64,000 nucleotides of DNA from Sphingomonas paucimobilis NBRC 13935 (GTDB taxonomy: Bacteria > Pseudomonadota > Alphaproteobacteria > Sphingomonadales > Sphingomonadaceae): positions 124,001-188,000 of the forward strand of contig NZ_BBJS01000043.1 of the NCBI RefSeq assembly GCF_000739895.2. The letters are read 5' to 3'. Each line of letters opens with the position of its first letter. Position 1 is the stretch's first letter. Positions 53,140 to 61,670 of this stretch are shown here, piece by piece. Under the pieces are notes generated by a model. The model was not told the DNA's origin and ran no database searches. It was given only the letters and a program-made list of their open reading frames with translations. The translations under genes were made by a program, and so were the position numbers.

Positions 53140-53895
53140 TGCGAATGGATCGAGATGGCTGACCGACGCCCATTGGCGAGGATTGAACCGCATTGTCTGG
53201 GTAAGCCGACTGACCCTGGGCGTAGCGGTAGAGACAACCGGCTGTTTCTGGAGGCGGTGCTGTGGATTGCGCGCACGGGCAGTCCGTGGCGCGATCTGCC
53301 GGAGCGGTTCGGCAACTGGAGCACGGCGCTCCGGCGGTTTCGCGACTAGCGTGCAGCTGATGTGTTCAAGCGGATTTTCGACGCGCTGTCGGACGAGCCT
53401 GACCTGGAATACGCCATGGTCGATGCAACGATCGCGAAAGTCCACCGTCACGGGCAGGGCGCAAAAGGGGGAATCAGCGCCAGGCCATCGGCCGCTCCAA
53501 AGGTGGCATGACGACCAAGAACCTGGCGCTGACCGATGCGCTCGGCAATCTGGTGCGCTTCCGGCTGGTGCCCCGGCCAGCGCTTCGACAGCGTCGAGGT
53601 GGCGCCGCTCATCGACGGCCTCGCCTTTGAAGGGCTGATCGCGGACAAGGCCTTCGACAGCAACGCCATCCTCGCCGACCTGGATGAGCGCGGCGCCGCC
53701 GTCATCATCTCGCAGCACCCCAAACGCATCGGCGCACGACAGATCGATGCCGCCGTCTATACCTGGACCCATCTGATCGAAAACTTCTTCTGTAAACTGA
53801 AGGAGTTCAAACGCACCGCCATGCGCGCCTGCAAAAGCGACCCCAGCTTCGAAGCCATGATCTAACTCGCAGCCGCCGTCATCAACTCACGGTGA
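53140..53895 (+). pseudogene. Decayed IS5-family transposase
   Basis: An IS5-family (IS427-group-like) transposase can be read across frames: LTDAHW, then [117 protein letters not shown]. It has a lost base near 53173, a TAG at 53347, a frame change near 53480 (which could be the natural two-ORF frameshift of this group), an extra C near 53570 and a TAA near the end. It cannot make an intact enzyme. Confidence 0.85.
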
Positions 53896-54012
53896 ATCCC
53901 AATAGTCCCTAAATCGGCTATTTCGCATTCACGCACGACTTCCCGCGGGCGGCCATTGCTTAGAGGCATGGCGAGTGTGGATAACATTGGCTGACCGAGC
54001 TACCAGTCACCA

Positions 54013-54699
54013 GTGGATAATCTGTTTTCCGATCGCTCAATTCACGACCAGGCGTTGACCCGGGCCGATGTCGAGCGCCTGCTCGCGTCCCCGTCTCATC
54101 TCATCGACTGCGATCTCGAAGCGGCCGACCTCGCCAGACTGGACCTATCCCGCTGGACGTTCGAGCGATGCAATCTGCGCCGCGCCGACTTCACCGGCGC
54201 GAAGTTGGAGGGCACGGCCTGGCGGTCTTGCCGCGCCGCTTTCGCGCAATTCACCGGAGCCGACCTGAGCGACGCCATCTTCGTCGCCAGCGACTTCAAT
54301 AATTGCGTCCTGCGCGAATCAACCCTTGCCGCCGCGAAATTCGAGCGATGCAAGCTGACGGGCGCGGACCTGTCGAACGCGAAAGCGCTCGATATCCGCT
54401 TTGATGAAACCCTGTTGATCCATGCCAAATTGCCGGGATTATCGTTCCGCAAGCGGATCCTGAAGAAGATCGACTTCGGGCAAGCCGATCTGCGCAGGTG
54501 CGACTTCCGCGCGACGATCTTCGAGGAGTGCAGTTTGCGCGATGCGGTCATGACGGGATCGCGTTTCGACGGCGCCGATCTGCGCGGCGCCGACCTGGGC
54601 GGCTTACGGCTTGTCGACGCCAGCCTGTTTCGCGGTGCGACGATCTCCCGCGAGCAGGCCGGCCAGCTCTTGAGCGAACTGGGACTCAATGTGCGTTGA
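54013..54699 (+). CDS. Pentapeptide-repeat protein (Qnr/McbG-like fold)
   Basis: A 228-aa protein with some thirty A(D/N)LXX-type pentapeptides over residues about 35-205 (CDLEAADLARLDLSRWTF, FTGAKLEGTAW, GADLSDAIF, SRFDGADLRGADLGGL), interrupted once near LPGLSFRKRILKK. Such right-handed beta-helices include Qnr and McbG, which shield DNA gyrase, but also proteins of unknown role. The start is GTG. It converges on the reductase gene with a 14-base overlap. A gyrase-protection role is not shown. Confidence 0.8.
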   Translation: MDNLFSDRSIHDQALTRADVERLLASPSHLIDCDLEAADLARLDLSRWTFERCNLRRADFTGAKLEGTAWRSCRAAFAQFTGADLSDAIFVASDFNNCVLRESTLAAAKFERCKLTGADLSNAKALDIRFDETLLIHAKLPGLSFRKRILKKIDFGQADLRRCDFRATIFEECSLRDAVMTGSRFDGADLRGADLGGLRLVDASLFRGATISREQAGQLLSELGLNVR

Positions 54700-55561
54700 T
54701 GGGTCGGTCCTTCAGCGCCGTTGCGAGGGCCTCCGACAGCGGCGTGGTCGGCCGCCCGATGAGCCGGCTGAGCTGGCGGCTGTCATCGAACAGGCCGCCC
54801 TTGGCGATGCCGATGTCGGAGGCGACCATCCGCGCGGCGATCGGCTCCGGCAGGCCGCGCACCACGAGCGCCGCCCGGCATTCGTCCGCCGGCAGGTCGC
54901 GATAGGTGACGGTCTTGCCGGAAAGCCGGGTGATTTGCGCCGCGAGCTCGGCGAGAGTGAAGGCCGTATCGCCCGCAAGCTCATAGACCTGGCCTGACTG
55001 ATCGGCCGTGGCCGTCAGGACGGCCGCCGCACCAGCGGCATAGTCGGCGCGCGCGGCGGCCGAGATGCGTCCGTCACCGGCGGCGCCGATGATCGACCCG
55101 TTATCGATCGCCATGCCGACGCTGCCCGTATAATTCTCGATATACCAGCCGTTGCGCAGCAGGACGTGGGGAATAGCGGCCTCGGCCAATGCCGCCTCGG
55201 TCGCGACGTGCTCCTCCCGCACCGCGAGCGGCGAGCGGTCGGCATGGAGCAGGCTGGTATAGGCCAGCAGCTTCACCTTTGCGCGCTGTGCCGCCGCGAT
55301 CACCGCGCGGTGCTGGGGCACGCGCCGACCCATCTCGTTCGACGAGATCAGCAGTAGCCGCTCGATCCCGGCAAGGGCGCTGTCGAGAGTCTCGGGCCGA
55401 TCATAGTCGGCCTGCCGCACGGCGACGCCCTTCGCGGCAAGCTCCGCGGCCTTGTCGGGGCTGCGCGCCAGCGCTGCGATGTCGGATGCGGGGATCGTCT
55501 GCAAGAGCGTGTCGATGACGAGCCGGCCGAGCTTGCCGGTGGCGCCGGTGATTCCGATCAT
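54686..55561 (-). CDS. NmrA/QOR2-like NAD(P)H-binding oxidoreductase
   Basis: A 291-aa atypical short-chain dehydrogenase. The N-terminal nucleotide-binding motif GITGATGKLGRLV is intact. LLISSNEMGRRVPQHRAVIAAAQ, YTSLLHAD and LLRNGWYIENYT match the type 2 NAD(P)H:quinone oxidoreductase (YtfG-like) pattern. It overlaps the end of the efflux gene by ATGA, so it is co-transcribed under the TetR regulator. It probably reduces a quinone or related toxic substrate. Confidence 0.85.
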   Translation of the reverse strand: MIGITGATGKLGRLVIDTLLQTIPASDIAALARSPDKAAELAAKGVAVRQADYDRPETLDSALAGIERLLLISSNEMGRRVPQHRAVIAAAQRAKVKLLAYTSLLHADRSPLAVREEHVATEAALAEAAIPHVLLRNGWYIENYTGSVGMAIDNGSIIGAAGDGRISAAARADYAAGAAAVLTATADQSGQVYELAGDTAFTLAELAAQITRLSGKTVTYRDLPADECRAALVVRGLPEPIAARMVASDIGIAKGGLFDDSRQLSRLIGRPTTPLSEALATALKDRPINAH

Positions 55562-56772
55562 GATGCGGGTTCCTTCTGCAATTCGAAGACGCGCGCCCTC
55601 GGAAAGACACCAAAGGCAAGCAGGCAGGCGGCGATGCCGCTTACCGCGATCGTCAGCACCATCGGCAATGCGGTGCCGTCGGCGGTGAGTCCGACGATGA
55701 GCGATGCGAGGGTTCCCGCCGCGAACTGGATCGTGCCCATCAGTGCTGCGGCCGTGCCCGAGATGGCGCCATAGGATTCGAGCGCCATCATGCTGTTCAG
55801 CGGCATCACGAAGGCGAGCGCGGTGATTGCCACGAACAGCAAGGCGGCCAGCGCCACGATGCCCGCGCCGCCGCCCAGTTCGAGCAGGGCGAGAATGACC
55901 GCTGCCGCCGCATAAACGGCCAGCGCCGCGCGAACGATCGTCTGCGGGGCGAAGCGATGCATGAGACGAGGCGCGAGTTGCGCGCCGGCCGTCAGGCCGA
56001 CGGCATTCATGGCGAAGATCAGGCTGTAGGCGGCCGGGGTCAGGCCGTGGACGGAGATGAACACGAAGGACGAGCCGGCGAGGTAAGCGAAGAAACCCGC
56101 CTGTGCGACGGCCATCACACCGACATAGGCGATGTAGCGCCGGCTGACGATCAGATGCAGATAGTTGCGCGCCACGTCGGCCGGGCGGGTCGCGGTCCGC
56201 AGGGCAGGCGGCCGCGTCTCTGGCAGAACGGTGGCGACCAGTAGCGCACAGCCAGCGCCGACGATCGCCAGCAGCACGAACAGGGCCGGCCAGGGTGCAA
56301 AGGCAAGGATGGCCGTTCCCAGCAGCGGCGCAATGACGGGCGCGACACTGAGCGCCATCATCATCAGCCCCATCAGGCGGGCGGCGGCATGGCCGGTGTA
56401 GAGATCGCGGATGATGGCCATGCTGATCGCCATGCCGACCGAGCCGCCAAGGCCCTGCACGAAGCGCCAGGCGATCAACTGTTCGGGCGTCGCCGCGCTC
56501 GCGCAGCCGAGCGCAGCGGCGACAAACAGCGCCAGTCCCGCATAGATCGTCGGCTTGCGCCCGATCCTGTCGGAGAGCGGGCCGCAGAAGAGCTGACCGA
56601 TCATCAGGCCCGCGAAGAAGGTCATGAGGCTGAATTGCACGGCGCCTTCGCCGGCATGGAGATCGGCGGCGATCCGCGGCATGCCCGGAAGATACATGTC
56701 GATGGCCAAAGGGGCGAGCGCGCCGAGGCTTCCGAGGATGGGTGCGATGCGTCTTGATGCTATGGGCTGCAA
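55558..56772 (-). CDS. Bcr/CflA-type MFS drug efflux transporter
   Basis: A 404-aa membrane transporter with 12 predicted helices. LGSLGALAPLAIDMYLPGMPRIA at the N-terminus and motif A GPLSDRIGRKPT are typical of the Bcr/CflA subfamily of drug:H+ antiporters. TTG at 56772 with AAGG upstream was chosen; a GTG at 56898 would run through the operator region into the divergent TetR gene. It is divergent from the TetR regulator, with two palindromic operators between. Confidence 0.9.
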   Translation of the reverse strand: MQPIASRRIAPILGSLGALAPLAIDMYLPGMPRIAADLHAGEGAVQFSLMTFFAGLMIGQLFCGPLSDRIGRKPTIYAGLALFVAAALGCASAATPEQLIAWRFVQGLGGSVGMAISMAIIRDLYTGHAAARLMGLMMMALSVAPVIAPLLGTAILAFAPWPALFVLLAIVGAGCALLVATVLPETRPPALRTATRPADVARNYLHLIVSRRYIAYVGVMAVAQAGFFAYLAGSSFVFISVHGLTPAAYSLIFAMNAVGLTAGAQLAPRLMHRFAPQTIVRAALAVYAAAAVILALLELGGGAGIVALAALLFVAITALAFVMPLNSMMALESYGAISGTAAALMGTIQFAAGTLASLIVGLTADGTALPMVLTIAVSGIAACLLAFGVFPRARVFELQKEPAS

Positions 56773-56831
56773 TGCGAATGACCTTGCCGGATATCTTCCA
56801 CTCCGCCCCGGATTTGCGCTGGCGGTTCGGA

Positions 56832-56871
56832 AACGGTAGCGTTTTGAACCGTGATAGGAAACGATATCGTT
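56832..56871. promoter_or_regulatory. Two TetR-type operator palindromes
   Basis: AACGGTAGCGTT (56832-56843, arms AACG/CGTT) and AACGATATCGTT (56860-56871, perfect), centres 28 bases apart, in the gap between the divergent efflux and tetR genes. The second is 6 bases before the tetR start. Spacing and position fit binding of two TetR dimers. Confidence 0.7.
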
Positions 56872-56876
56872 CCGTA

Positions 56877-57530
56877 ATGTCAAGAACCTCCTCGACACTT
56901 CCCGATCACGCCATCGCCAGGGCGGGACGACCTCCGCTCTATTCGGACACCGAGCGGCGGCGGCGCATCCTTCAGGCCGCCGAGCAGGTGTTCACAACGC
57001 GCGGCTACGGCGCCGCCACGATGGAGGACGTGGCGCGAACCGCCGGCATGTCGAAGAAGACGATCTACGCCTTCTATACGGACAAGAGCCGGCTGTTGGC
57101 CGCGATTGTCGTCGCCGCCGATGATTGCCCCTGGGACGATCGCGACGCTGTGCCGATCGCCGATCCATTGGCGGAGCTGCGCCACCGCCTGATGGAGGTG
57201 ATCGCCTTCGTGCTGTCGCCACGGCAGGTCCGCCTCACGCGGCTTCTCATCGCGGAGGCCGAGCACGCGCCGGAACTGGCCGATGATTTCCATGAGCGCG
57301 TGATGGCGAAAGGCTATCGCTATCTGGTGGCGGCCGTGGAACGGGTGAAGCTGGAACGTCCGTGCCCGAGCATCGGCGATGTCGAGCGCGTGACGGGAAT
57401 GCTGCTGGGCGCGGCGATGGGCGACCTTCACCTCTGCGCCCTGTTCGGCAGGAGCGAGAGCCTCACACGCAAGCGGATCGTCGCACAGATCGACCTGGCG
57501 CTCCGGACGTTCGGCTTCATAGCCGAATAG
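56877..57530 (+). CDS. TetR-family repressor of the efflux operon
   Basis: A 217-aa regulator. The N-terminal HTH is at residues about 28-75 (RRRILQAAEQVFTTRGYGAATMEDVARTAGMSKKTIYAFYTDKSRLL). The C-terminal ligand domain is of AefR/YcdC-like type. The ATG at 56877 was chosen; a longer frame upstream runs through the operators. It likely represses itself and the divergent efflux-reductase operon until a ligand binds. Confidence 0.9.
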   Translation: MSRTSSTLPDHAIARAGRPPLYSDTERRRRILQAAEQVFTTRGYGAATMEDVARTAGMSKKTIYAFYTDKSRLLAAIVVAADDCPWDDRDAVPIADPLAELRHRLMEVIAFVLSPRQVRLTRLLIAEAEHAPELADDFHERVMAKGYRYLVAAVERVKLERPCPSIGDVERVTGMLLGAAMGDLHLCALFGRSESLTRKRIVAQIDLALRTFGFIAE

Positions 57531-57578
57531 CCTCGACTACCTTCAGCATCTGCCGGCGCCCGGAATAATGATCGATTG

Positions 57579-57707
57579 GTCGGCGCGCGCTTCCTCATTC
57601 GTGGTCTGAGACGGGTGAAGGCTGAAACCGCACTCTCAGTCGTACCTTATCACATCACCCACGCCGCAAACGCCCGTGGGTTGATCAAACTGCTCGCTGC
57701 GGCTTGA
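57579..57707 (+). pseudogene. IS1182-family transposase, C-terminal remnant (second copy)
   Basis: The final block RFLIRGLRRVKAETALSVV, then YHITHAANARGLIKLL and a stop, matches the end of IS1182-type transposases and is related to the remnant near 52.9 kb ([20 protein letters not shown]), but in the opposite orientation and clearly diverged in DNA sequence. Only the last 40 codons remain. The rest of the 57531-57782 gap shows nothing else. Confidence 0.65.
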
Positions 57708-57782
57708 TTCACCCCGCGCCCTGGCATCATGCGCCGCCGGCCGCCTGAACATGTTGACGGGCTTTGGCACAGCCTGTGAGGG

Positions 57783-58322
57783 GTGCGCTCGTTAGATTCG
57801 CGTAGATCATTCACTTCCAATCTCCTTTTTTCACGGATGGGAAACGATGATCTCGGTCTGCTGCGACCGCATCTAACACCGGTCGAGTTGGGGCGAGGCC
57901 AGAAGCTGGTCGTGGCGGGCGAACCGATCGAACACATCTACTTTCCCGAGGGAGGGGTTGCGACCGTCGTCTCGACGTTGCCGGAGAGCGGCAGCACGGA
58001 AGTCGGCATCTTTGGACGTGATGGTCTGTCAGGCTTTTGCGCGCTGATGGGGGCCGAATGTTCTCGGCACGACACGATCGTACAGGTCGATGGGGCAACT
58101 GGCCTCCGCATTGATACATCGACGCTTATCGAGCTGATGGAGCAGAGTCCTCCCCTGCGTGCGCTTCTCAAGCTCTATGTGCCGACGTTCATAGTCTAGC
58201 TGGCGCACGGCATTGTCTGCCATGTGCATCACCAGGTCGAGACCCGTGTCGCGCACTGGCTGCTGATGTGCCACGACCGCATCGACGGAGACGAAATCAT
58301 GGCAGTGGGGGGGAGGGGGTGA
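57783..58322 (+). pseudogene. Broken Crp/Fnr-family regulator
   Basis: The cyclic-nucleotide-binding-like domain is intact to residue 138 (LRPHLTPVELGRGQKLVVAGEPIEHIYFPEGGVATVV, then STEVGIFGRDGLSG). TAG at 58197-58199 stops it after PTFIV, where relatives continue with QLAH. The same frame then carries LAHGIVCHVHHQVETRVARWLLMCHDRIDGDEI up to another stop at 58320, so the helix-turn-helix is lost. One nonsense mutation plus a 3' truncation makes it a pseudogene. Confidence 0.8.
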
Positions 58323-58431
58323 AACTGTCAGGGGTCGCCCATAGCCGAGGCGCGTTTCGTGAACCTGGATGCCGGTCGACGGACTTCGGAGCGGAACCGC
58401 CTTTGCCGCGTTGCGGTTCGATTAGAAGGGG

Positions 58432-59880
58432 ATGATAGTGCGCGTGAATGTGGCCGTTCCATTGTTGCTGGCCGGCTCGCTGGGCCTGTCTGCATGCGAG
58501 GTTCGCACCAATCCATCGAGTCAGCATGAGGCTGGGGGAACGGTTTCCCAACCAGCCTGGACCGAGGCTTTGGTGGGCCAGCTCAGGAAAGCCATGGAGG
58601 CCCGTGCGGCTCACGGTCTCGACCGCCTGCCGTTTCCGCTCGAGCAGCGATCGGGCACAGCGGGTCGCGACGCGGCGTTGACGAAGGCCGCGCTCGCATA
58701 TGCGGGCACGTTGGCTCGCGGGGCGGCCGATCCGACAAAGCTCTTCGACATCTACACCGTCCCACGCCCGCAAGTTGATCTTCGGGCGGGTCTTGCGCGC
58801 GCGATGCAGGAAGGAAAGCTGGACGAGTGGCTGGAGAGCTTGGCGCCGGGGGACGAGAATTACCGCAGGCTGTCGCAGGCCTATGTTGCGCTTCGAAAGT
58901 CGAGCAACGCGCCTCCCACGCCGATACCGGACGCGGGCAAGCCCATCGAACCGGGCAAGAGCGATCCGCGCATACCGGCTATCGCCGCGCAGCTCGTAGC
59001 CTTCGATTATCTCGACAAGGCCGCCGCCGGCGCTGTCTATACGCCGCCGATGGTGGCTGCGGTCAAGCGGATGCAGGCTGACTATGGCATCGATCCCGAT
59101 GGGATGATCGGAACCGATGCGCTGGAGATCCTGAATCTCTCGGACGCGGACCGAGCGCGTGCGATCGCAGTCAACATGGAGCGGCTGCGGTGGCTCGAGA
59201 GAAACCCGCCGGCGACCCGCATCGATGTCAATCTCGCCGCCGCCCGATTGGCCTACTGGCGCGACGGCAAGCTCGTCGACACGCGCAAAGTGGTTGTCGG
59301 CGAACCGGAGACCGCGACCCCGCAGCTTGGATCGCCGATCCTGCGGCTGGTTGCGAACCCCACCTGGACCGTGCCGCGCTCGATCCAGCGCAAGGAGCTC
59401 GCCGGCAAGGGCGCCGGCTATCTCCGTCGCAACAACATGGTGTGGAAGGATGGCTGGATCGTCCAGCAGCCGGGTCCGAAGAACGCGCTTGGGCTTGTGA
59501 AATTCGACATGCAGAACGAGCAGTCCATCTATCTGCATGACACGCCCGCCAAGGCGCTGTTCTCCGAAGTGCAGCGGCAGCGCAGCCATGGCTGCGTGCG
59601 CGTCGAGGACGCTCTTGGCTTCGCCGAGATGCTCGCACGCGATCAGGGCGTTGATGCCGAATGGCACCGGGCCCGCGCCACGGGCAAGGAGAGCTACGTC
59701 GCGCTGCCGCAACCCGTACCGGTCCGCATGCTCTACCAGACGGTGCTCTTCGACGATTCAGGCGAGCCGGTGGTGCGCTCCGATCCCTATGGATGGAATG
59801 ATCGCGTGGCGAGCGCGCTCGGCTTCCCGGCAAGCACGGGCCTTCGGGTGAAGACACGTGCGGCTGACGTCGGGCCCTGA
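58432..59880 (+). CDS. L,D-transpeptidase (YcbB-like) lipoprotein
   Basis: A 482-aa envelope enzyme that makes 3-3 peptidoglycan cross-links. The lipobox LSAC puts a lipidated cysteine at residue 22. A scaffold domain is followed by a peptidoglycan-binding repeat (TPPMVAAVKRMQADYGIDPDG, about 204-224) and a YkuD catalytic domain with HGC at 386-388 (Cys388 nucleophile) in RSHGCVRVED. Length and domain order match YcbB. A GAAGGGG site precedes the ATG. On a plasmid it could strengthen the wall or repair damage from pilus assembly. Confidence 0.9.
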   Translation: MIVRVNVAVPLLLAGSLGLSACEVRTNPSSQHEAGGTVSQPAWTEALVGQLRKAMEARAAHGLDRLPFPLEQRSGTAGRDAALTKAALAYAGTLARGAADPTKLFDIYTVPRPQVDLRAGLARAMQEGKLDEWLESLAPGDENYRRLSQAYVALRKSSNAPPTPIPDAGKPIEPGKSDPRIPAIAAQLVAFDYLDKAAAGAVYTPPMVAAVKRMQADYGIDPDGMIGTDALEILNLSDADRARAIAVNMERLRWLERNPPATRIDVNLAAARLAYWRDGKLVDTRKVVVGEPETATPQLGSPILRLVANPTWTVPRSIQRKELAGKGAGYLRRNNMVWKDGWIVQQPGPKNALGLVKFDMQNEQSIYLHDTPAKALFSEVQRQRSHGCVRVEDALGFAEMLARDQGVDAEWHRARATGKESYVALPQPVPVRMLYQTVLFDDSGEPVVRSDPYGWNDRVASALGFPASTGLRVKTRAADVGP

Positions 59881-59944
59881 CGGCGATTGTGGCTGCTTGT
59901 CCAAGGGCTTCAGGCAGCCGCCGGATAGTCTTTCGCCAAGCTCA

Positions 59945-60496
59945 TTACCGCGGATGAAGCGCGCGCCGCACCTCGTCGGTGACCGTGTAGACAGCCTGGC
60001 GCTGGGCACCGCGGTTGTGATGGTCGACGCGGTAGCCCTGATAGTGCCGCCGCACGAAGCCGGCCCTGACGAGTTCCGAAACCGCTCGGCTCACGTTCGT
60101 GCGCCCGGAGAGACGGATTCGCTTCTGAACCTCCGCGGCGATCAGCTGTTCGGCGGCGGCTATGTCGGATGGAAGCTCATTGCGCTGCTCGAGCTCCGAT
60201 CGAACTTTCCTTGCGATCGCAAGACGGCGGGGATCCCGCCGGGCGACCGGAGCGAGGGCATCGCAGAGCCAGTCCCGCACCGGCACCTGGCGGTCCCCGT
60301 CACGGACGTAGGGGCCGGCCGAGCCGCTTTGTGTGCTCGCCTGCGCGATCAGATTGAGCACCATGAAGCTATAGCGTGGGCGTTCGCAAACCGCCGTCAG
60401 GCGATCGAGAAGAGCCGGCAGGTCCAGCGCGGGTGCGTCCTGCGATGCTGATCGATCCGCATCGGTGGCGGCGGCGAAGAAGTCCGGCTGGAACAT
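59945..60496 (-). CDS. Winged-helix DNA-binding-like protein, unknown
   Basis: A 183-aa protein. The C-terminal third (VQKRIRLSGRTNVSRAVSELVRAGFVRRHYQGYRVDHHNRGAQRQAVYTVTDEVRRAL) reads as a winged helix with a long basic wing. The N-terminal half is helical and unassigned. Possibly a plasmid regulator or replication accessory; no family recognised. It converges on the L,D-transpeptidase gene. Confidence 0.65.
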   Translation of the reverse strand: MFQPDFFAAATDADRSASQDAPALDLPALLDRLTAVCERPRYSFMVLNLIAQASTQSGSAGPYVRDGDRQVPVRDWLCDALAPVARRDPRRLAIARKVRSELEQRNELPSDIAAAEQLIAAEVQKRIRLSGRTNVSRAVSELVRAGFVRRHYQGYRVDHHNRGAQRQAVYTVTDEVRRALHPR

Positions 60497-60625
60497 GAGA
60501 ACGAATCAAGCACATCTTGATTCCCATGTGAATCCCCCTTCTTGCGGTAGGTCGGACTTTCCGAGGTTTCGCGCATCGAGTTTCGCGACTGCGGAGTCTT
60601 CAGAAAGCGCCTGGCGTGCTCGACC

Positions 60626-60970
60626 TCAGCGCGATGTGCGGTCATCGCCTTCGGGATCGTCAAGCCAGGCCGGGATGTCGCGGTGCGCGTCGAGCACGCG
60701 CCAGACATCGATGTGATCGTCCCGCTCAACGTAGAAGACGAGCCACGGAAAGCGGGCGAGCCGGCGATGTCGCAGACCGGGCAGGGCCAGTTCATGTGCG
60801 TAGCGCGGGGAACCGATCCCGGGTTGCTCGCCTATCATGCGGTAAGCTGCTTCGAGCGTATTCACGAAGCGAAGCGCGATCTCCGGCCCGGCCTCGCGCG
60901 CATAATGGTCAATAGCGTTTTCGACGTCGCGATGAGCCTGTTCGCGCGGAACGACCCGCTTGGCGGTCAT
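60626..60970 (-). CDS. parE: ParE/RelE-family toxin
   Basis: A 114-aa toxin of the RelE/ParE fold: AHRDVENAIDHYAREAGPEIALRFVNTLEAAYRMIGEQPGIGSPRY, then GLRHRRLARFPWLVFYVERDDHIDVWRVLDAHRDIPAWL, with the conserved final arginine-rich strand. ParE toxins poison gyrase. It overlaps the antitoxin gene by 4 bases. Together they would kill plasmid-free daughter cells. Confidence 0.92.
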   Translation of the reverse strand: MTAKRVVPREQAHRDVENAIDHYAREAGPEIALRFVNTLEAAYRMIGEQPGIGSPRYAHELALPGLRHRRLARFPWLVFYVERDDHIDVWRVLDAHRDIPAWLDDPEGDDRTSR

Positions 60971-61200
60971 GCCGTGCGGCGAGCCCGCGCGCGCAGCCCC
61001 TCGAAATACGGGTCGTCCGCTGGATCGCCCGGGGCAGATTCGGCACCGTCGAGCAGCAGCCGGCGCAACCGCTGGCGATCCTGGTCCTTGCGGATGAGTT
61101 CGCGGACATACTCGCTGCTTGTGCCGTAGCCGCGGCCCGCGACCTGCTCGTCCACGAATGCCTTGAGGGTGTCGGGCAGCGAGATGTTCATCGTGCTCAT
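60967..61200 (-). CDS. parD: ParD-family antitoxin
   Basis: A 77-aa antitoxin with the ribbon-helix-helix opening MSTMNISLPDTLKAFVDEQVAGRGYGTSSEYVRELIRKDQDR and a short C-terminal tail that would wrap the toxin. First gene of the pair, overlapping parE. Two TTTGGCAA direct repeats lie 18 bases upstream of its start and probably serve autoregulation. Confidence 0.94.
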   Translation of the reverse strand: MSTMNISLPDTLKAFVDEQVAGRGYGTSSEYVRELIRKDQDRQRLRRLLLDGAESAPGDPADDPYFEGLRARARRTA

Positions 61201-61218
61201 GGCGTTCTAGATACGCAG

Positions 61219-61236
61219 TTTGGCAAAATTTGGCAA
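61219..61236. promoter_or_regulatory. Direct repeats upstream of parD, autoregulation site candidate
   Basis: TTTGGCAA occurs twice, at 61219-61226 and 61229-61236, one helical turn apart and 18 bases before the parD start. ParD ribbon-helix-helix dimers bind such repeats. Confidence 0.5.
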
Positions 61237-61314
61237 GGTGAGCCGCCCGTCGTGCGTCTTCTGACGACTAGATCCGACAATTTCCCGATGCGAGAAGCCC
61301 GGGGATGAACAGCT

Positions 61315-61345
61315 GTGGCACTTTACCGGCGGGGTAAAGTGCCAC
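61315..61345. repeat. 13-bp perfect inverted repeat in a gene-free stretch
   Basis: Arms GTGGCACTTTACC (61315-61327) and GGTAAAGTGCCAC (61333-61345) with a 5-base spacer. The stretch 61201-61670 has no recognised gene. It is not followed by a T-tract, so a protein-binding or recombination/replication site is likelier than a terminator. Confidence 0.7.
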
Positions 61346-61670
61346 GAGCGGTTGTCTTCGCGGCGAGAAACTGTGGGGGAGGTGATCGGCTCAGTGGGGA
61401 ACAGGCGGGCGGGTAACGCTCGCCAGGCTCCTCGAGCAGGGTAGCGGCTGACCGGCACCTGCATGATTGACTGATCTAGCTCAGCGACGAATACATCTCT
61501 GATCCGGCACCCTTTCTGGCGGGGCGCCGTGGGCCAGCAATCCAGGCATCGCTGGGTGCTTTGTCGGCATGTTCAACGAGGCTCGCTCCTGCCCCGCCAT
61601 ACGTCGTCAGGCAGCGAGGGTCGCGCAGAACGGTCGGGGGAACCCATGCTCGAAGGGGGCAAGTTGTACG

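Noticed and set aside
52888..53349. A 153-aa plus-strand open frame
   Set aside because: It crosses from the antisense of the IS1182 remnant into the decayed IS5 transposase. Its C-terminal part is real transposase sequence but the frame as a whole is an artefact of decay.
54013..54699. Naming the pentapeptide-repeat gene qnr
   Set aside because: The repeat fold is clear, but the loops and length features that define Qnr cannot be verified by eye, so only the fold is named.
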